Origin: Duganella fentianensis
GTDB lineage: Bacteria; Pseudomonadota; Gammaproteobacteria; Burkholderiales; Burkholderiaceae_D
NCBI RefSeq assembly: GCF_009857835.1
Contig: NZ_WWCL01000001.1
Coordinates: 434,001-498,000, forward strand
DNA length: 64,000 bases
Direction: 5' to 3'
Shown: positions 17,201 to 25,416 of the stretch, piece after piece
Layout of the letters: the number at the start of each line of letters is the position of its first letter
How positions within the stretch are numbered: position 1 is the first letter of the stretch
Position numbers and translations under genes: made by a program
The notes under the pieces: model-generated
Told to the model about the DNA's origin: nothing
The model's input: only the letters and a program-made list of their open reading frames with translations
The model's database searches: none

Positions 17201-19841
17201 TGCGCAGAAGCCTATGGATGCCGCGCTGGATCAGTTGTTCCGTGATACGTTTGCTGAAATCAGCGCCAGTGCGAAAGACAGCGCCGGCGAGGCGGCTGCT
17301 GCTCCGGAAATGGTCAAAGCGCGTGGCGAGGATAGTATTGATGATCTGTTCAATGCTGCCTTCGATGACACTTTTGCCGAGCCGCCGCTGCGGATGGCGG
17401 AACCAATAGCACTCGCACCAGAACTGGCGCCTATTCCTCAGGTAGAACCAGAGCCGGTCATAGCGCCAGAGCCAGAACCTGAATCGGAACCAGAGCCAGA
17501 ACCTGAGCCAGAACCAGAACCAGAGCTTGAGCCCGAGCCCGAGCCCGTGCTGGAGGCCGTTCCCGCGCCTATGTCCATGCAGGTGGTGCCAGCAGCGGAG
17601 GCCGAGCTGATCGAACCTGTTCCACCGGCCGTGTACACGGATGAGCTGGATGCCGATCTGCTGCCGGTCTTCCTTGAAGAAGGTGCTGATCTGCTGCCGC
17701 AGGTTGGTGCAGCGCTGCGTGCGTGGCAGCACGAGCCGCAAGACAAGGAGCCGGCACAATCGCTGGTGCGCCTGCTGCACACGCTCAAGGGCAGTGCACG
17801 CATGGCCGGTGCAATGCGACTGGGCCAGCATGTGCACGAAATGGAAACCCATATCGAGAACATGCTGCACGCCGGTGCCGCTACTCCACAGGCCTTCGAA
17901 GAATTGCTGACGCAGTATGACCATGCGCTGCTGCTGTTCGAGCAGTTGCAGCAACCACCTGTCGCCGACGAAGCCAGTGCGGCTGGTGCCGACACTCCGG
18001 CCGAAGAAGACGCGCAGGCAAGCGGCAAGGCGCCTATGGTACGCGTGCGCGCCGATATCCTCGACCGGCTGGTGAATCTGGCTGGTGAAGTGTCGATAGC
18101 CCGCTCCCGACTGGAAAACGAAGTGGCCACTTTACGCACTTCGCTCGGCGACTTTTCGGAGAATCTGCAGCGCTTGCAGCGCCAGTTGCGCGAAGTGGAA
18201 ATGCAGGCGGAATCGCAGATCGCTTCGCGCATGTCGATTTCCGGCGAGCGTGAGTTTGATCCGCTGGAATTCGACCGCTTTACCCGCCTGCATGAGCTGA
18301 CCCGCATGATGGCCGAAAGCGTCGCCGACGTCGCCGCCTTCCACGAAGGGCTGGAGCGCAGTGTGGAAAGTGCTGGCGATGATCTGGTACAGCAAGCCCG
18401 TTTGACGCGCGAGCTGCAGCACGATCTGATGCGCGTGCGCATGGTGCCGTTCTCCAGTATTGCTGAACGCCTGTTCCGGGTTGCCCGTCAGAGTGCCAAG
18501 GAAGTCGACAAGCGCGTCAACCTTGATATCCGTGGCGGTAACGTAGAAATCGATCGCAGCGTGCTGGAACGCATGGCCGCACCGTTCGAACATCTGGTGC
18601 GTAACGCGATTGCGCACGGCGTCGAAAGCCGTGCAGCACGTAGCGCGGCCGGCAAGCAGGAAGTGGGCGAGCTGCTGGTGCAGGTGAGCCAGCAAGGTAA
18701 CGAAGTAGTGCTGGAATTTAGTGATGACGGCGCCGGCCTCGATCTGACCCGCATCCGTGCCAAGGGCATAGAAAATGGCCTTCTGGCTCCTGAAGCATCG
18801 CCTAGCGATGCCCAGATCGCCCAGCTGATTTTCACCCCCGGTTTCTCTACTGCCAGCGCGCTGACCGAACTGTCGGGCCGCGGCGTGGGCATGGATGTGG
18901 TGCAGTCGGAAGCCCAGTCGCTCGGTGGCCGCGTCGAGCTGGCAACCGAAGCGGGCAAGGGTGCCCGCATAACGATACATCTGCCGATCACGCTGGCCGT
19001 TTCGCAGGTGGTGCTGGTACGTGCAGGCGACAAGTCCTATGCCGTGCCCGCCGTGATGGTGGAGCAGGTGGCGCAGTTGAGGGAATCGCTGCTGGCGGAA
19101 GGCCAGAGCCACGGCAGCATCAGCCTGCAGGGCCAGCAACTGGCATTTGATTATCTGCCTGCGCTGCTGGGACATCCCGGCCCATCGGCAGCGTTGCGTG
19201 CTGCTCCCGTGCTGATGCTGCGCCATGGCGCGGAGCGGCTGGCGCTGGTGGTCGATGAAGTGCAGGGCAACCGCGAAGTGGTGATCAAGAATCTGGGTCC
19301 GCAACTGGCGCGCATGGTCGGCATTTCCGGTGCGACGGTGCTGGGGTCTGGCGAAATCGTGCTGATTCTGAATCCGCTGGCGCTGGTGCAGCATCTGGCC
19401 CAGCATCCGGAACTGCGCCAGCGCTATGCTCAGGCGACGCAGGAGCATGCGCTGCCACAGGTGGCGGCTCGCAGCGTGATGGTGGTGGATGATTCGCTCA
19501 CCGTGCGCCGCGTTACCCAGCGTCTGCTCGAACGCGAGGGCTATCAGGTCATGCTGGCCAAGGATGGCGTGGATGCGCTCGAACAGCTCCAGACCAGCGT
19601 GCCGGACCTGATGCTGGTCGATATCGAGATGCCGCGCATGGATGGTTTCGATCTGACGCGCAATGTGCGCGGCGATGAGCGCAGCCGCCATGTTCCCATC
19701 ATCATGATCACCTCGCGTAGCGCCGACAAGCACCGCAATCTGGCGCTGGAACTGGGCGTGAATGCCTTCTTCGGCAAGCCGTATCAGGAAGAGGTGTTGC
19801 TGCAGGCGATAGCCGGCTTGCTCGAGCAGAGCAAGCAGTAG
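14235..19841 (+). CDS. chpA: ChpA, hybrid CheA-type histidine kinase with multiple Hpt domains and a C-terminal receiver
   Basis: This 1868-residue kinase is the hub of the pilus chemosensory pathway. In order: an N-terminal FimL-like/degenerate Hpt region (1-600), an Hpt domain with His656 in HTLKGSAR, a Glu-Ala repeat (about 760-787), a second Hpt with His882 in HTLAGTSG, an acidic linker with a Glu-Pro repeat (about 1071-1105), a third Hpt with His1182 in HTLKGSAR, a dimerisation segment from about 1269, the ATP-binding domain (about 1450-1588, N box HLVRNAIAHG, G boxes DDGAG and GRGVGMD), a CheW-like domain (about 1590-1730), and a receiver with phosphoacceptor Asp1796. The ATG has a GAGGCAAG ribosome-binding site. 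No chpB or chpC follows. Confidence 0.93.
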   Translation: MTTADFPPLPQFDTGPLSWVMVEIREALARSKTALFEAGGRAAEDQATQLQHARSHLHQAHGALQLVDLDGPTQLTRLAETALDRFKDGSLKCTTDHAQVVADAYQALVEYLQELLDGSQVQPLRLFPYYQALQQMLGAERIHPADLFYPPMQPAQPLPVASAPAAPADYAAYRASFEKALLPYLRSTDLEQQQEHAEGLLAAVQSIAGAQTDVQAQTFWRAMQAFAELVATGKLAGSLYVKQLFGLINLQIRRLSQGNPAQPEGMLRDALFFVASADTTLASDTVQQIRKGFALDGQVPANYEQKRYGRIDNGALAHAQAGMTKAKAAWDRLAAAEHDPALEAGFSSALADVARASEQLSLPALGALMRELSSVADHTAHGGRSDALALEIASTLLFAEHGLAQIRHLPGDFAAHADTLGARLHALASGTTPPPTGQWQDGIAEHMQQDDTVVALAHELKNSLRQVEKTLDEFYADASQRASLLELDPVLHQLQGALAVLDQDDATRAAQHVQATVAALAQGRSTGSDAATLEEVAQNVGALGFFLDMLGQNAAAARQRFAFDATLGRFRSVPFRKLAAVSSVPVLDQAVSTAPAPLQLVPPIAPVAVQEEASQAELLEIFVAEAQEVLHTVGAALAQGAHAGEAELATLRRSFHTLKGSARMVALFQFADAAHAVERVLNVWLAEGKPATTALFDMLELAHREMKVWVGELAASGTSALDGTAIIAAAARLQHGGDESGAEVQAASDAVASAEVEADAEAEAEAEAEAEAEAEAEAEAEAEAEAEESTAIEVDEVEPSEPAAPPRPAPAVSGNVIEFPTIAAAPRDDNVKQVGELEIPLPLYNIYLHETDELVRLLAQDFGEWRHEPRRPVNPQALQAAHTLAGTSGTVGFTALRELALALEATLEALLPPAPHLDQVQHDLLDFTIARIRQMLQSFAAAEMPAAQPELIAALRDLAEQLAATAPAASPDIEARLDDLVADTMDSLNAQKPMDAALDQLFRDTFAEISASAKDSAGEAAAAPEMVKARGEDSIDDLFNAAFDDTFAEPPLRMAEPIALAPELAPIPQVEPEPVIAPEPEPESEPEPEPEPEPEPELEPEPEPVLEAVPAPMSMQVVPAAEAELIEPVPPAVYTDELDADLLPVFLEEGADLLPQVGAALRAWQHEPQDKEPAQSLVRLLHTLKGSARMAGAMRLGQHVHEMETHIENMLHAGAATPQAFEELLTQYDHALLLFEQLQQPPVADEASAAGADTPAEEDAQASGKAPMVRVRADILDRLVNLAGEVSIARSRLENEVATLRTSLGDFSENLQRLQRQLREVEMQAESQIASRMSISGEREFDPLEFDRFTRLHELTRMMAESVADVAAFHEGLERSVESAGDDLVQQARLTRELQHDLMRVRMVPFSSIAERLFRVARQSAKEVDKRVNLDIRGGNVEIDRSVLERMAAPFEHLVRNAIAHGVESRAARSAAGKQEVGELLVQVSQQGNEVVLEFSDDGAGLDLTRIRAKGIENGLLAPEASPSDAQIAQLIFTPGFSTASALTELSGRGVGMDVVQSEAQSLGGRVELATEAGKGARITIHLPITLAVSQVVLVRAGDKSYAVPAVMVEQVAQLRESLLAEGQSHGSISLQGQQLAFDYLPALLGHPGPSAALRAAPVLMLRHGAERLALVVDEVQGNREVVIKNLGPQLARMVGISGATVLGSGEIVLILNPLALVQHLAQHPELRQRYAQATQEHALPQVAARSVMVVDDSLTVRRVTQRLLEREGYQVMLAKDGVDALEQLQTSVPDLMLVDIEMPRMDGFDLTRNVRGDERSRHVPIIMITSRSADKHRNLALELGVNAFFGKPYQEEVLLQAIAGLLEQSKQ
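16512..16595 (+). repeat. In-frame hexanucleotide tandem repeat in chpA encoding (Glu-Ala)n
   Basis: Fourteen consecutive hexamers: six GCAGAA, then seven GCAGAG, then one GCAGAA. Each unit encodes Ala-Glu, so gain or loss of a unit changes linker length by two residues without a frameshift. The block order of the two variants suggests expansion by slippage. It lies between the first two canonical Hpt domains. Confidence 0.95.
17446..17548 (+). repeat. Degenerate (Glu-Pro)n-coding repeat in chpA
   Basis: A run of GAGCCA/GAACCA/GAACCT hexamers with scattered substitutions encodes alternating Glu and Pro between the second and third Hpt domains of ChpA. Mixed synonymous codons suggest it is older than, or selected differently from, the near-perfect Glu-Ala repeat upstream. 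It should form an extended, stiff acidic linker. Confidence 0.85.
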
Positions 19842-19871
19842 CGCCTGACGGATAGCGGGGACGGGGTATGA

Positions 19872-19902
19872 GCAGGGCCGGCGCTGCGGCCTGCTGCGGT
19901 TT
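19872..19902 (+). terminator. Possible terminator after chpA
   Basis: GCAGGGCCG (19872-19880) pairs with CGGCCTGC (19886-19893) with one bulge. TGCGG and TTTT follow. It lies in the 60-base gap between chpA and the converging photolyase gene. The U-tract is short, so this is a tentative call. Confidence 0.45.
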
Positions 19903-21338
19903 TAGTCGGTCTTTTTGACGACGGCGTAGCGCTCCAGTGTACGTTTGCGCGCTTCGTCGTGCATCACGATAGGCTCGGGATAATCGGGCCGCAGCATACG
20001 CGGCACCAGCCATGGTGCATGGATTTCCTTGTCGCTCAGGCTTTTCAGTTGCGGCAGATAGCGGCGGATGAATTTGCCGCTGGCGTCGAATTTCTCCGAC
20101 TGCGTGATCGGATTGAAAATGCGGAAGTAGGGCTGGGCATCGCAGCCGGACGAGGATGCCCACTGCCAGCCGCCGTTGTTCGAAGCCAGATCGAAGTCGT
20201 TCAGATGCAGGGCAAAATAGGCTTCGCCCCAGCGCCAGTCTATGCCCAGATCCTTGATCAGGAAGCAGGCCGTGACCATGCGCAGGCGGTTGTGCATATA
20301 GCCGGTCTGGTTCAGCTGCGCCATGGCGGCATCCACCAGCGGGTAGCCGGTGCGGCCTGCGCACCATGCGGCAAACAGCTCTTCCGCCTGCGCTCCCTGT
20401 TCCCACTCGATGGCGTCATAGGCCGGCTTGAACGAGCCGCCCACCACGTACGGGTGGTGGTAGAGGATCATGGCGTAGAACTCGCGCCAGATCAATTCTG
20501 CCAGCCATATGGCAGCACCTTCGCCGCCCGCGCCGCGCTCCATCAGATCGACGATGGTGCGCACCACATGGCGTACCGACAGCGTACCGAAGCGGAAATG
20601 CAGCGACAGATAGGACGGGCCTTTCACGGCCGGGAAGTCACGCGCATCCTTGTACTGGGCGATACGGGGCAGGAACTGCTCGAACAGACTGGCCGCGCCG
20701 GACATGCCGGTAGGGATCTGCAGGCTGGCCAGATTGCTAGGTTCGAAACCCAGTTCGGCCAGCGTTGGCAGCGGCGTGGCGGTGGCTGGCGGCGGCGCCA
20801 GTCGCGCCGCATGCGGTTCGATATGGTAGGGCGCCAGCACAGTGGGATCGGCGGCCAGCTTTTTCAGCCAGGCGTTCTTGTAGGGCGTGAACACGGAGAA
20901 TACGCCGCCCGTCTGCGACAGCACTTCGCTTTTCTCGAAGATCACCTGATCCTTGTAGCTGTAGAACTGGCGGCCGTCGGCCTGCAGGGCCAGCTGCACG
21001 GCTTCGTCGCGGGCGATGGCCTGCGGCTCGTAATCGTGGTTGCAGAACACGGCATCGACACCCAGTTCGGCCGCCAGTTGCGGGATGGCCTGTAGCGGAT
21101 CGGCATGGCGGGTGATCAGATAGCCGCCCAGCTGGCGCAGTTCGGCATCGACTTCGGCGATGCTGGCGTGGATGAAATCGACGCGGCGGTCTATGCGCGG
21201 CAGTACGGATAGGATGGTGCTATCGTAGATAAAAACACAATACACGCGTTCGCTATGTTGCAAAGCCTGATGCAGGGCCACGTGGTCGAAGGCGCGCAGG
21301 TCGCGGCGCAGCCAGACCAGCGAAGATTTCAGTTTCAT
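19902..21338 (-). CDS. phrB: Deoxyribodipyrimidine photolyase (class I CPD photolyase/cryptochrome family)
   Basis: This enzyme uses FADH- and an antenna chromophore to split UV-induced pyrimidine dimers with blue light. From ATG 21338 the protein is 478 residues. The N-terminal Rossmann-like antenna domain starts with VWLRRDLR, and the FAD-binding helical domain contains GRTGYPLVDAAMAQL, GYMHNRLRM and the DFDLASNNGGWQW segment typical of class I photolyases. The start follows the AAACAGA-type spacing of the family N-terminus; an upstream in-frame extension to 21389 lacks homology-like features. It is divergent from yqgE. Confidence 0.93.
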   Translation of the reverse strand: MKLKSSLVWLRRDLRAFDHVALHQALQHSERVYCVFIYDSTILSVLPRIDRRVDFIHASIAEVDAELRQLGGYLITRHADPLQAIPQLAAELGVDAVFCNHDYEPQAIARDEAVQLALQADGRQFYSYKDQVIFEKSEVLSQTGGVFSVFTPYKNAWLKKLAADPTVLAPYHIEPHAARLAPPPATATPLPTLAELGFEPSNLASLQIPTGMSGAASLFEQFLPRIAQYKDARDFPAVKGPSYLSLHFRFGTLSVRHVVRTIVDLMERGAGGEGAAIWLAELIWREFYAMILYHHPYVVGGSFKPAYDAIEWEQGAQAEELFAAWCAGRTGYPLVDAAMAQLNQTGYMHNRLRMVTACFLIKDLGIDWRWGEAYFALHLNDFDLASNNGGWQWASSSGCDAQPYFRIFNPITQSEKFDASGKFIRRYLPQLKSLSDKEIHAPWLVPRMLRPDYPEPIVMHDEARKRTLERYAVVKKTD

Positions 21339-21515
21339 TCTGTCTGTCTCAAGAGGTTCGGGTGTGGTCAAACGTGGTTGTTGGCGCAATTCAGTGTAAA
21401 CTATCGCTGAAATGATGGCTGTACACCGAGAGAGTTGCTCGCCGGCAGGCAGAAGCAGGACGCTGCCCCGCGCGAATACTACAGGAATTGTTGGCAGCTC
21501 AGAAAGATCACGATT

Positions 21516-22166
21516 ATGACGAAAAGCAAACTCGGCACCACCACGTCTGCGCCCGGCCCCCTGCCTGAGGCCGCCGATCCGCTGGCCGCCGTCGCCCAGG
21601 GCGCGCCCGCCGCGCTGAATCTGGCGGATAATTTCCTAATTGCAATGCCGTCCATGCAGGACCCGGTCTTCGGCGGCACGGTCGTCTACGTTTGCGAGCA
21701 CAATGAAAACGGTGTGCTGGGCGTAGTGATCAACAAACCCACCGATATGACGATGGAAACTCTGTTCGAGCGCATCGACCTGAAACCGGTCGATAGCGTG
21801 GACATCGATGAACCCATCATGTTCGGCGGCCCCGTGCAGGATGACCGCGGCTTCGTGCTGCACACGCCGGGCAAGCGCTATTCCTCCTCGCTGACGGTGA
21901 CCAAGGACGTGGCCTTCACTACGTCGATCGACGTGCTGGAAGCCGTGGCTGCAGGCGAAGGGCCGCGCCGCATGCTGGTGTCGATCGGTTACGCGGGCTG
22001 GAGCCCCGGCCAGCTGGAAGGGGAAATCAGCCGCAATGGCTGGCTGACCGTCAGCGCCGATCCTGAAATTCTGTTCAATCTGCCCATCGAGCAGCGCTAC
22101 ACGGCAGCCATGCGCCTGCTCGGTATCGACCCGCTGATGCTCACTTCCGAGGCTGGCCATGCATAA
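21516..22166 (+). CDS. yqgE: YqgE/AlgH family protein
   Basis: This 216-residue protein belongs to the conserved UPF0301/AlgH family of unknown biochemical activity; in Pseudomonas AlgH has been linked to regulation of alginate synthesis. Family signatures are NFLIAMPSMQDPVFGGTVVY near residue 35, GVLGVVINKPT and GYAGWSPGQLE. The ATG at 21516 is preceded by AGAAAGATC. A longer frame begins at 21435 but its first 27 codons look non-coding. ruvX follows after 15 bases, an arrangement seen across proteobacteria. Confidence 0.92.
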   Translation: MTKSKLGTTTSAPGPLPEAADPLAAVAQGAPAALNLADNFLIAMPSMQDPVFGGTVVYVCEHNENGVLGVVINKPTDMTMETLFERIDLKPVDSVDIDEPIMFGGPVQDDRGFVLHTPGKRYSSSLTVTKDVAFTTSIDVLEAVAAGEGPRRMLVSIGYAGWSPGQLEGEISRNGWLTVSADPEILFNLPIEQRYTAAMRLLGIDPLMLTSEAGHA

Positions 22167-22181
22167 GGATGCCTTGCCACT

Positions 22182-22568
22182 GTGAGCGCTGAAACCATTT
22201 TCGCCTTCGATTTCGGCGTCAAACGCATCGGCATCGCCATGGGCAATACCCTGATCCGTCAGGCCCAGCCTATTAAAGTCATCAGCGCGGTCGACAATGC
22301 CACCCGCTTTGCCGCCATAGCCGCGCTGCTGGAAGAATGGCAGCCCGGCCTGCTGGTGGTGGGCTTGCCGCTGCACCCCGATGGCGCCGAACACGAGATG
22401 ACGGCACGCTGCCGCAAGTTTGCCAACCAGCTGCATGGCCGCTTCAACCTGCCGGTGGAACTGGTCGACGAACGCTATTCTTCCGCCGTGATCGGCGGCC
22501 AGCGCGGCGAAGTGATCGACGACCGCGCCGCCGCCATCATCCTGCAGCAGTATTTTGATACCCACTGA
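22182..22568 (+). CDS. ruvX: RuvX/YqgF, Holliday junction resolvase-like nuclease
   Basis: This 128-residue RNase H-fold protein is involved in pre-16S rRNA 5'-end maturation in E. coli and has been proposed as a Holliday junction resolvase. It begins with FAFDFGVKRIGIA (first acidic active-site residue, Asp9), continues through VVGLPLHPDG and ELVDERYSS, and ends with DDRAAAIILQQY, which contains the last catalytic aspartate. The start is GTG at 22182. It belongs to the yqgE-ruvX-pyrR-pyrB-pyrC' run. Confidence 0.93.
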   Translation: MSAETIFAFDFGVKRIGIAMGNTLIRQAQPIKVISAVDNATRFAAIAALLEEWQPGLLVVGLPLHPDGAEHEMTARCRKFANQLHGRFNLPVELVDERYSSAVIGGQRGEVIDDRAAAIILQQYFDTH

Positions 22569-22611
22569 TTTCTAAAACGAGAACGCGCCCTAAGCAGGTG
22601 CTAGCCACCCC

Positions 22612-23127
22612 ATGACCTTACTCAACCCTCAACAACTCGACGCCGAAGCGCTGTACGCCACGCTGCTGGCCGACGTGCGCGCCGGTCTGGCCGGTGTGGC
22701 CGATGTGGCCATCGTCGGCATCCACTCGGGCGGCGCCTGGCTGGCCGAACGTCTGGCTGCCGATCTGGGCCTGACCGAACGCTGCGGCGTGCTCGATGTG
22801 TCGTTCTACCGCGACGACTACGCCAAGAAAGGCCTGCCGGCCGACGTCAAGCCGACCCGCATCAATTTCGATGTCAACGCTGCCACCATCCTGCTGGTGG
22901 ACGACGTGCTGTACACGGGCCGCACCACCCGCGCTGCGCTGAACGAACTGTTCGACTACGGCCGTCCGGCCCGCATCATGCTGGCTGCGCTGGTGGACCG
23001 TGGCGAGCGCCAGCTGCCCGTCGCCGCTGATTTCGTCGCCGCCCACGTCAAGGTGGAAGCGGGCAAGGCGCTGGTGCTGCAGCAGTCCGACGATGGCAAA
23101 TTCACGCTAACCATAGACCAGGCTTAA
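22612..23127 (+). CDS. pyrR: PyrR, pyr operon regulator / uracil phosphoribosyltransferase
   Basis: The 171-residue type I phosphoribosyltransferase has the PRPP loop LLVDDVLYTGRTTRAA at about residues 94-109, and the overall PyrR pattern (GIHSGGAWLAERLA near 37-50). In Gram-positive bacteria PyrR is an RNA-binding attenuator; here only 43 bases separate it from ruvX and I see no attenuator, so uracil salvage or a different control role is equally possible. It is followed six bases later by pyrB. Confidence 0.92.
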   Translation: MTLLNPQQLDAEALYATLLADVRAGLAGVADVAIVGIHSGGAWLAERLAADLGLTERCGVLDVSFYRDDYAKKGLPADVKPTRINFDVNAATILLVDDVLYTGRTTRAALNELFDYGRPARIMLAALVDRGERQLPVAADFVAAHVKVEAGKALVLQQSDDGKFTLTIDQA

Positions 23128-23133
23128 TTCATC

Positions 23134-24099
23134 ATGCTCAATCCGCAACTCAACAAACACGGCGAACTACAGCACCTGCTGTCGATCGAAGGGCTGCCCA
23201 AGTCTATCCTCAACCACATCCTCGATACGGCTTCTTCCTTCGTCGGCATTTCCGACCGCGATGTGAAGAAGGTGCCACTGATGCGCGGTAAGTCGGTGTT
23301 CAATCTGTTCTTCGAGAACTCGACCCGTACCCGTACCACTTTCGAAATCGCCGCCAAGCGTCTGTCGGCCGATGTGATCAACCTGAATATTCAGGCTTCC
23401 TCGGCCAGCAAGGGCGAATCGCTGCTCGACACCATCGACAACCTGTCGGCCATGCATGCCGATATGTTCGTGGTGCGCCACGCGCAATCGGGTGCGCCTT
23501 ACCTGATCGCCAAGCACCTGCAGGATTCCGGCCAGTCGCATGTGCACGTGGTGAACGCCGGTGACGGCCGCCATGCCCACCCGACCCAGGGCCTGCTGGA
23601 TATGTACACCATCCGCCACTACAAGAAAGACTTCACCAATCTGACGGTGGCCATCGTAGGCGACATTCTGCACAGCCGCGTAGCCCGTTCCGATATCCAT
23701 GCACTGACCACGCTGGGCGTGCCGGAAGTGCGCGCCATCGGCCCGCACACGCTGCTGCCCGGTGGTCTGGAGCAGATGGGCGTGCGTACATTCACCAATA
23801 TGGATGAAGGCCTGAAAGGCGTGGACGTGATCATCATGCTGCGTCTGCAGAACGAGCGCATGAGCGGTGCGCTGCTGCCGTCGGCACAGGAATACTTCAA
23901 GAGCTACGGCCTGACGCCGGAACGGCTGGCGCTGGCCAAGCCGGATGCCATCGTGATGCACCCGGGCCCGATGAACCGCGGCGTGGAAATCGATTCGGCC
24001 GTGGCCGACGGCCCGCAGGCCGTGATACTCCCGCAGGTCACTTTCGGTATCGCAGTACGGATGGCAGTAATGAGCATAGTCGCAGGGACGCAAGCATGA
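23134..24099 (+). CDS. pyrB: Aspartate carbamoyltransferase catalytic subunit
   Basis: PyrB joins carbamoyl phosphate and aspartate in the second step of pyrimidine synthesis. The protein is 321 residues, with the carbamoyl-phosphate-binding motif [11 protein letters not shown] at 61-71 and a later [12 protein letters not shown] element that binds aspartate/carbamoyl aspartate. No pyrI regulatory subunit is present. The stop overlaps the next ATG by four bases (ATGA), coupling it to the dihydroorotase-like pyrC'. This pair is known in Pseudomonas, where the second protein is needed to assemble active ATCase. Confidence 0.96.
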   Translation: MLNPQLNKHGELQHLLSIEGLPKSILNHILDTASSFVGISDRDVKKVPLMRGKSVFNLFFENSTRTRTTFEIAAKRLSADVINLNIQASSASKGESLLDTIDNLSAMHADMFVVRHAQSGAPYLIAKHLQDSGQSHVHVVNAGDGRHAHPTQGLLDMYTIRHYKKDFTNLTVAIVGDILHSRVARSDIHALTTLGVPEVRAIGPHTLLPGGLEQMGVRTFTNMDEGLKGVDVIIMLRLQNERMSGALLPSAQEYFKSYGLTPERLALAKPDAIVMHPGPMNRGVEIDSAVADGPQAVILPQVTFGIAVRMAVMSIVAGTQA

Positions 24100-25403
24100 A
24101 ACTACACATTAAAAACGGCCATCTGATCGATCCGGCCAATGGTATCGACGCCCAGCAGGATCTGTTTATCGAGGCCGGCAAGGTGGTTGCCGTAGGCGCG
24201 GCGCCAGCCGGCTTCAGCGCCGAGCAGACTATCGACGCCAGCGGTCTGGTGGTAGCACCGGGTCTGGTGGACCTGTCGGTACGCCTGCGCGAACCGGGCT
24301 ACGAATACAAGGCCACGCTGGAATCGGAACTGCAGGCCGCGATGCAGGGCGGCGTCACCAGTCTGGTGTGCCCGCCCGATACCGACCCTGTGCTCGACGA
24401 GTCGGGGCTGGTGGAGATGCTCAAGTACCGCGCCAAGACGCGCAATCAGGCCAATGTGCACCCGCTGGGCGCACTGACGGTGGGCCTGAAAGGCGAGGCG
24501 CTGACGGAGATGGCGGAACTGACGGAAGCGGGCTGCATCGGTTTCTCGCAGGCGGAAGAGCCGATCGAAGACACCACCGTGCTGCTGCGCGCACTGCAGT
24601 ATGCCAAGACCTTTGACTACACCGTCTGGCTGCGTCCGCAGGATGCCCACATCGGCCGTGGCGGCATTGCGGCCAGCGGCGCGATCGCTTCGCGTCTGGG
24701 CCTGTCCGGCGTGCCGGTGATGGCCGAGACCATCGCCCTGCACACCATCTTCGAACTGATGCGCGCAACCGGCGCCCGCGTCCACCTGTGCCGTCTGTCC
24801 TCGGCGGCCGGCATCGAGCTGGTACGTCAGGCCAAGCGCGAAGGCCTGCCGGTCAGTTGCGACGTCGGTGCCCATCATGTGCACCTGACTGATGCCGACA
24901 TCGGCTTCTTCGATTCGAACGCGCGCCTGACGCCGCCGCTGCGCAGCCAGCGCGACCGCGACGCCATCCGTCTCGGTCTGCTCGATGGCACCATCGATGC
25001 GCTGTGCTCGGACCACACGCCGGTGGACGATGATGAAAAACTGCTGCCGTTCGGCGAAGCCTCGGCTGGTGCCACCGGTCTGGAACTGCTGCTGTCGCTG
25101 ACGCTGAAGTGGGCCAACGACTACGCTGCCACCCAGGCTGCTAGCGGTCCGCGTCCGCTGGCACGTGCAGTGGCGCTGATTACTTCGCAGGCGGCCAAAG
25201 TGGCCGGGCTGTCGGCCGGTACGCTGTCGGTCGGTGCCTCTGCCGACGTCTGCATCTTCGATCCGCAAGCTCACTGGACGGTGCAGGCGGCTGCGCTGGC
25301 CAGCCAGGGCAAGCATACGCCTTTCCTCGGCTATAACCTGGCAGCTCAGGTGCAGACCACCATCGTGGCAGGACGTGTGGCTTACCAGCGCAATGCTGCC
25401 TGA
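24096..25403 (+). CDS. pyrX: PyrC' (PyrX), dihydroorotase-like subunit, probably catalytically inactive
   Basis: This 435-residue protein has the class I dihydroorotase amidohydrolase fold but not its metal site. Where active enzymes have DLHVHLREPG, this one reads [10 protein letters not shown], so both histidines of the HxH motif are replaced (Ser61, Arg63). The canonical HxCH motif becomes HLCRLSS (Arg233), and the GFSDDG metal-bridging Asp region reads GFSQAEE (about 149-155). The late Asp in CSDHTP is kept. In Pseudomonas the overlapping pyrB-pyrC' pair encodes an ATCase that needs such a pseudo-dihydroorotase for assembly. The four-base overlap with pyrB supports the same role. A real dihydroorotase must be elsewhere. 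Confidence 0.92.
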   Translation: MKLHIKNGHLIDPANGIDAQQDLFIEAGKVVAVGAAPAGFSAEQTIDASGLVVAPGLVDLSVRLREPGYEYKATLESELQAAMQGGVTSLVCPPDTDPVLDESGLVEMLKYRAKTRNQANVHPLGALTVGLKGEALTEMAELTEAGCIGFSQAEEPIEDTTVLLRALQYAKTFDYTVWLRPQDAHIGRGGIAASGAIASRLGLSGVPVMAETIALHTIFELMRATGARVHLCRLSSAAGIELVRQAKREGLPVSCDVGAHHVHLTDADIGFFDSNARLTPPLRSQRDRDAIRLGLLDGTIDALCSDHTPVDDDEKLLPFGEASAGATGLELLLSLTLKWANDYAATQAASGPRPLARAVALITSQAAKVAGLSAGTLSVGASADVCIFDPQAHWTVQAAALASQGKHTPFLGYNLAAQVQTTIVAGRVAYQRNAA

Positions 25404-25416
25404 CTGAGTGGGTGGC

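Noticed and set aside
16512-17548. CRISPR-like or mobile repeat
   Set aside because: The repeats are short, in frame and contiguous, with no spacers; they are protein-coding low-complexity runs.
16032-17954. A 640-codon open frame on the - strand opposite chpA
   Set aside because: It is antisense to the Glu-Ala and Glu-Pro repeats; its Cys/Phe/Leu-rich runs are a product of reading those repeats backwards.
22569-22611. PyrR-binding attenuator before pyrR
   Set aside because: The gap is only 43 bases and no alternative terminator/anti-terminator structure is visible.
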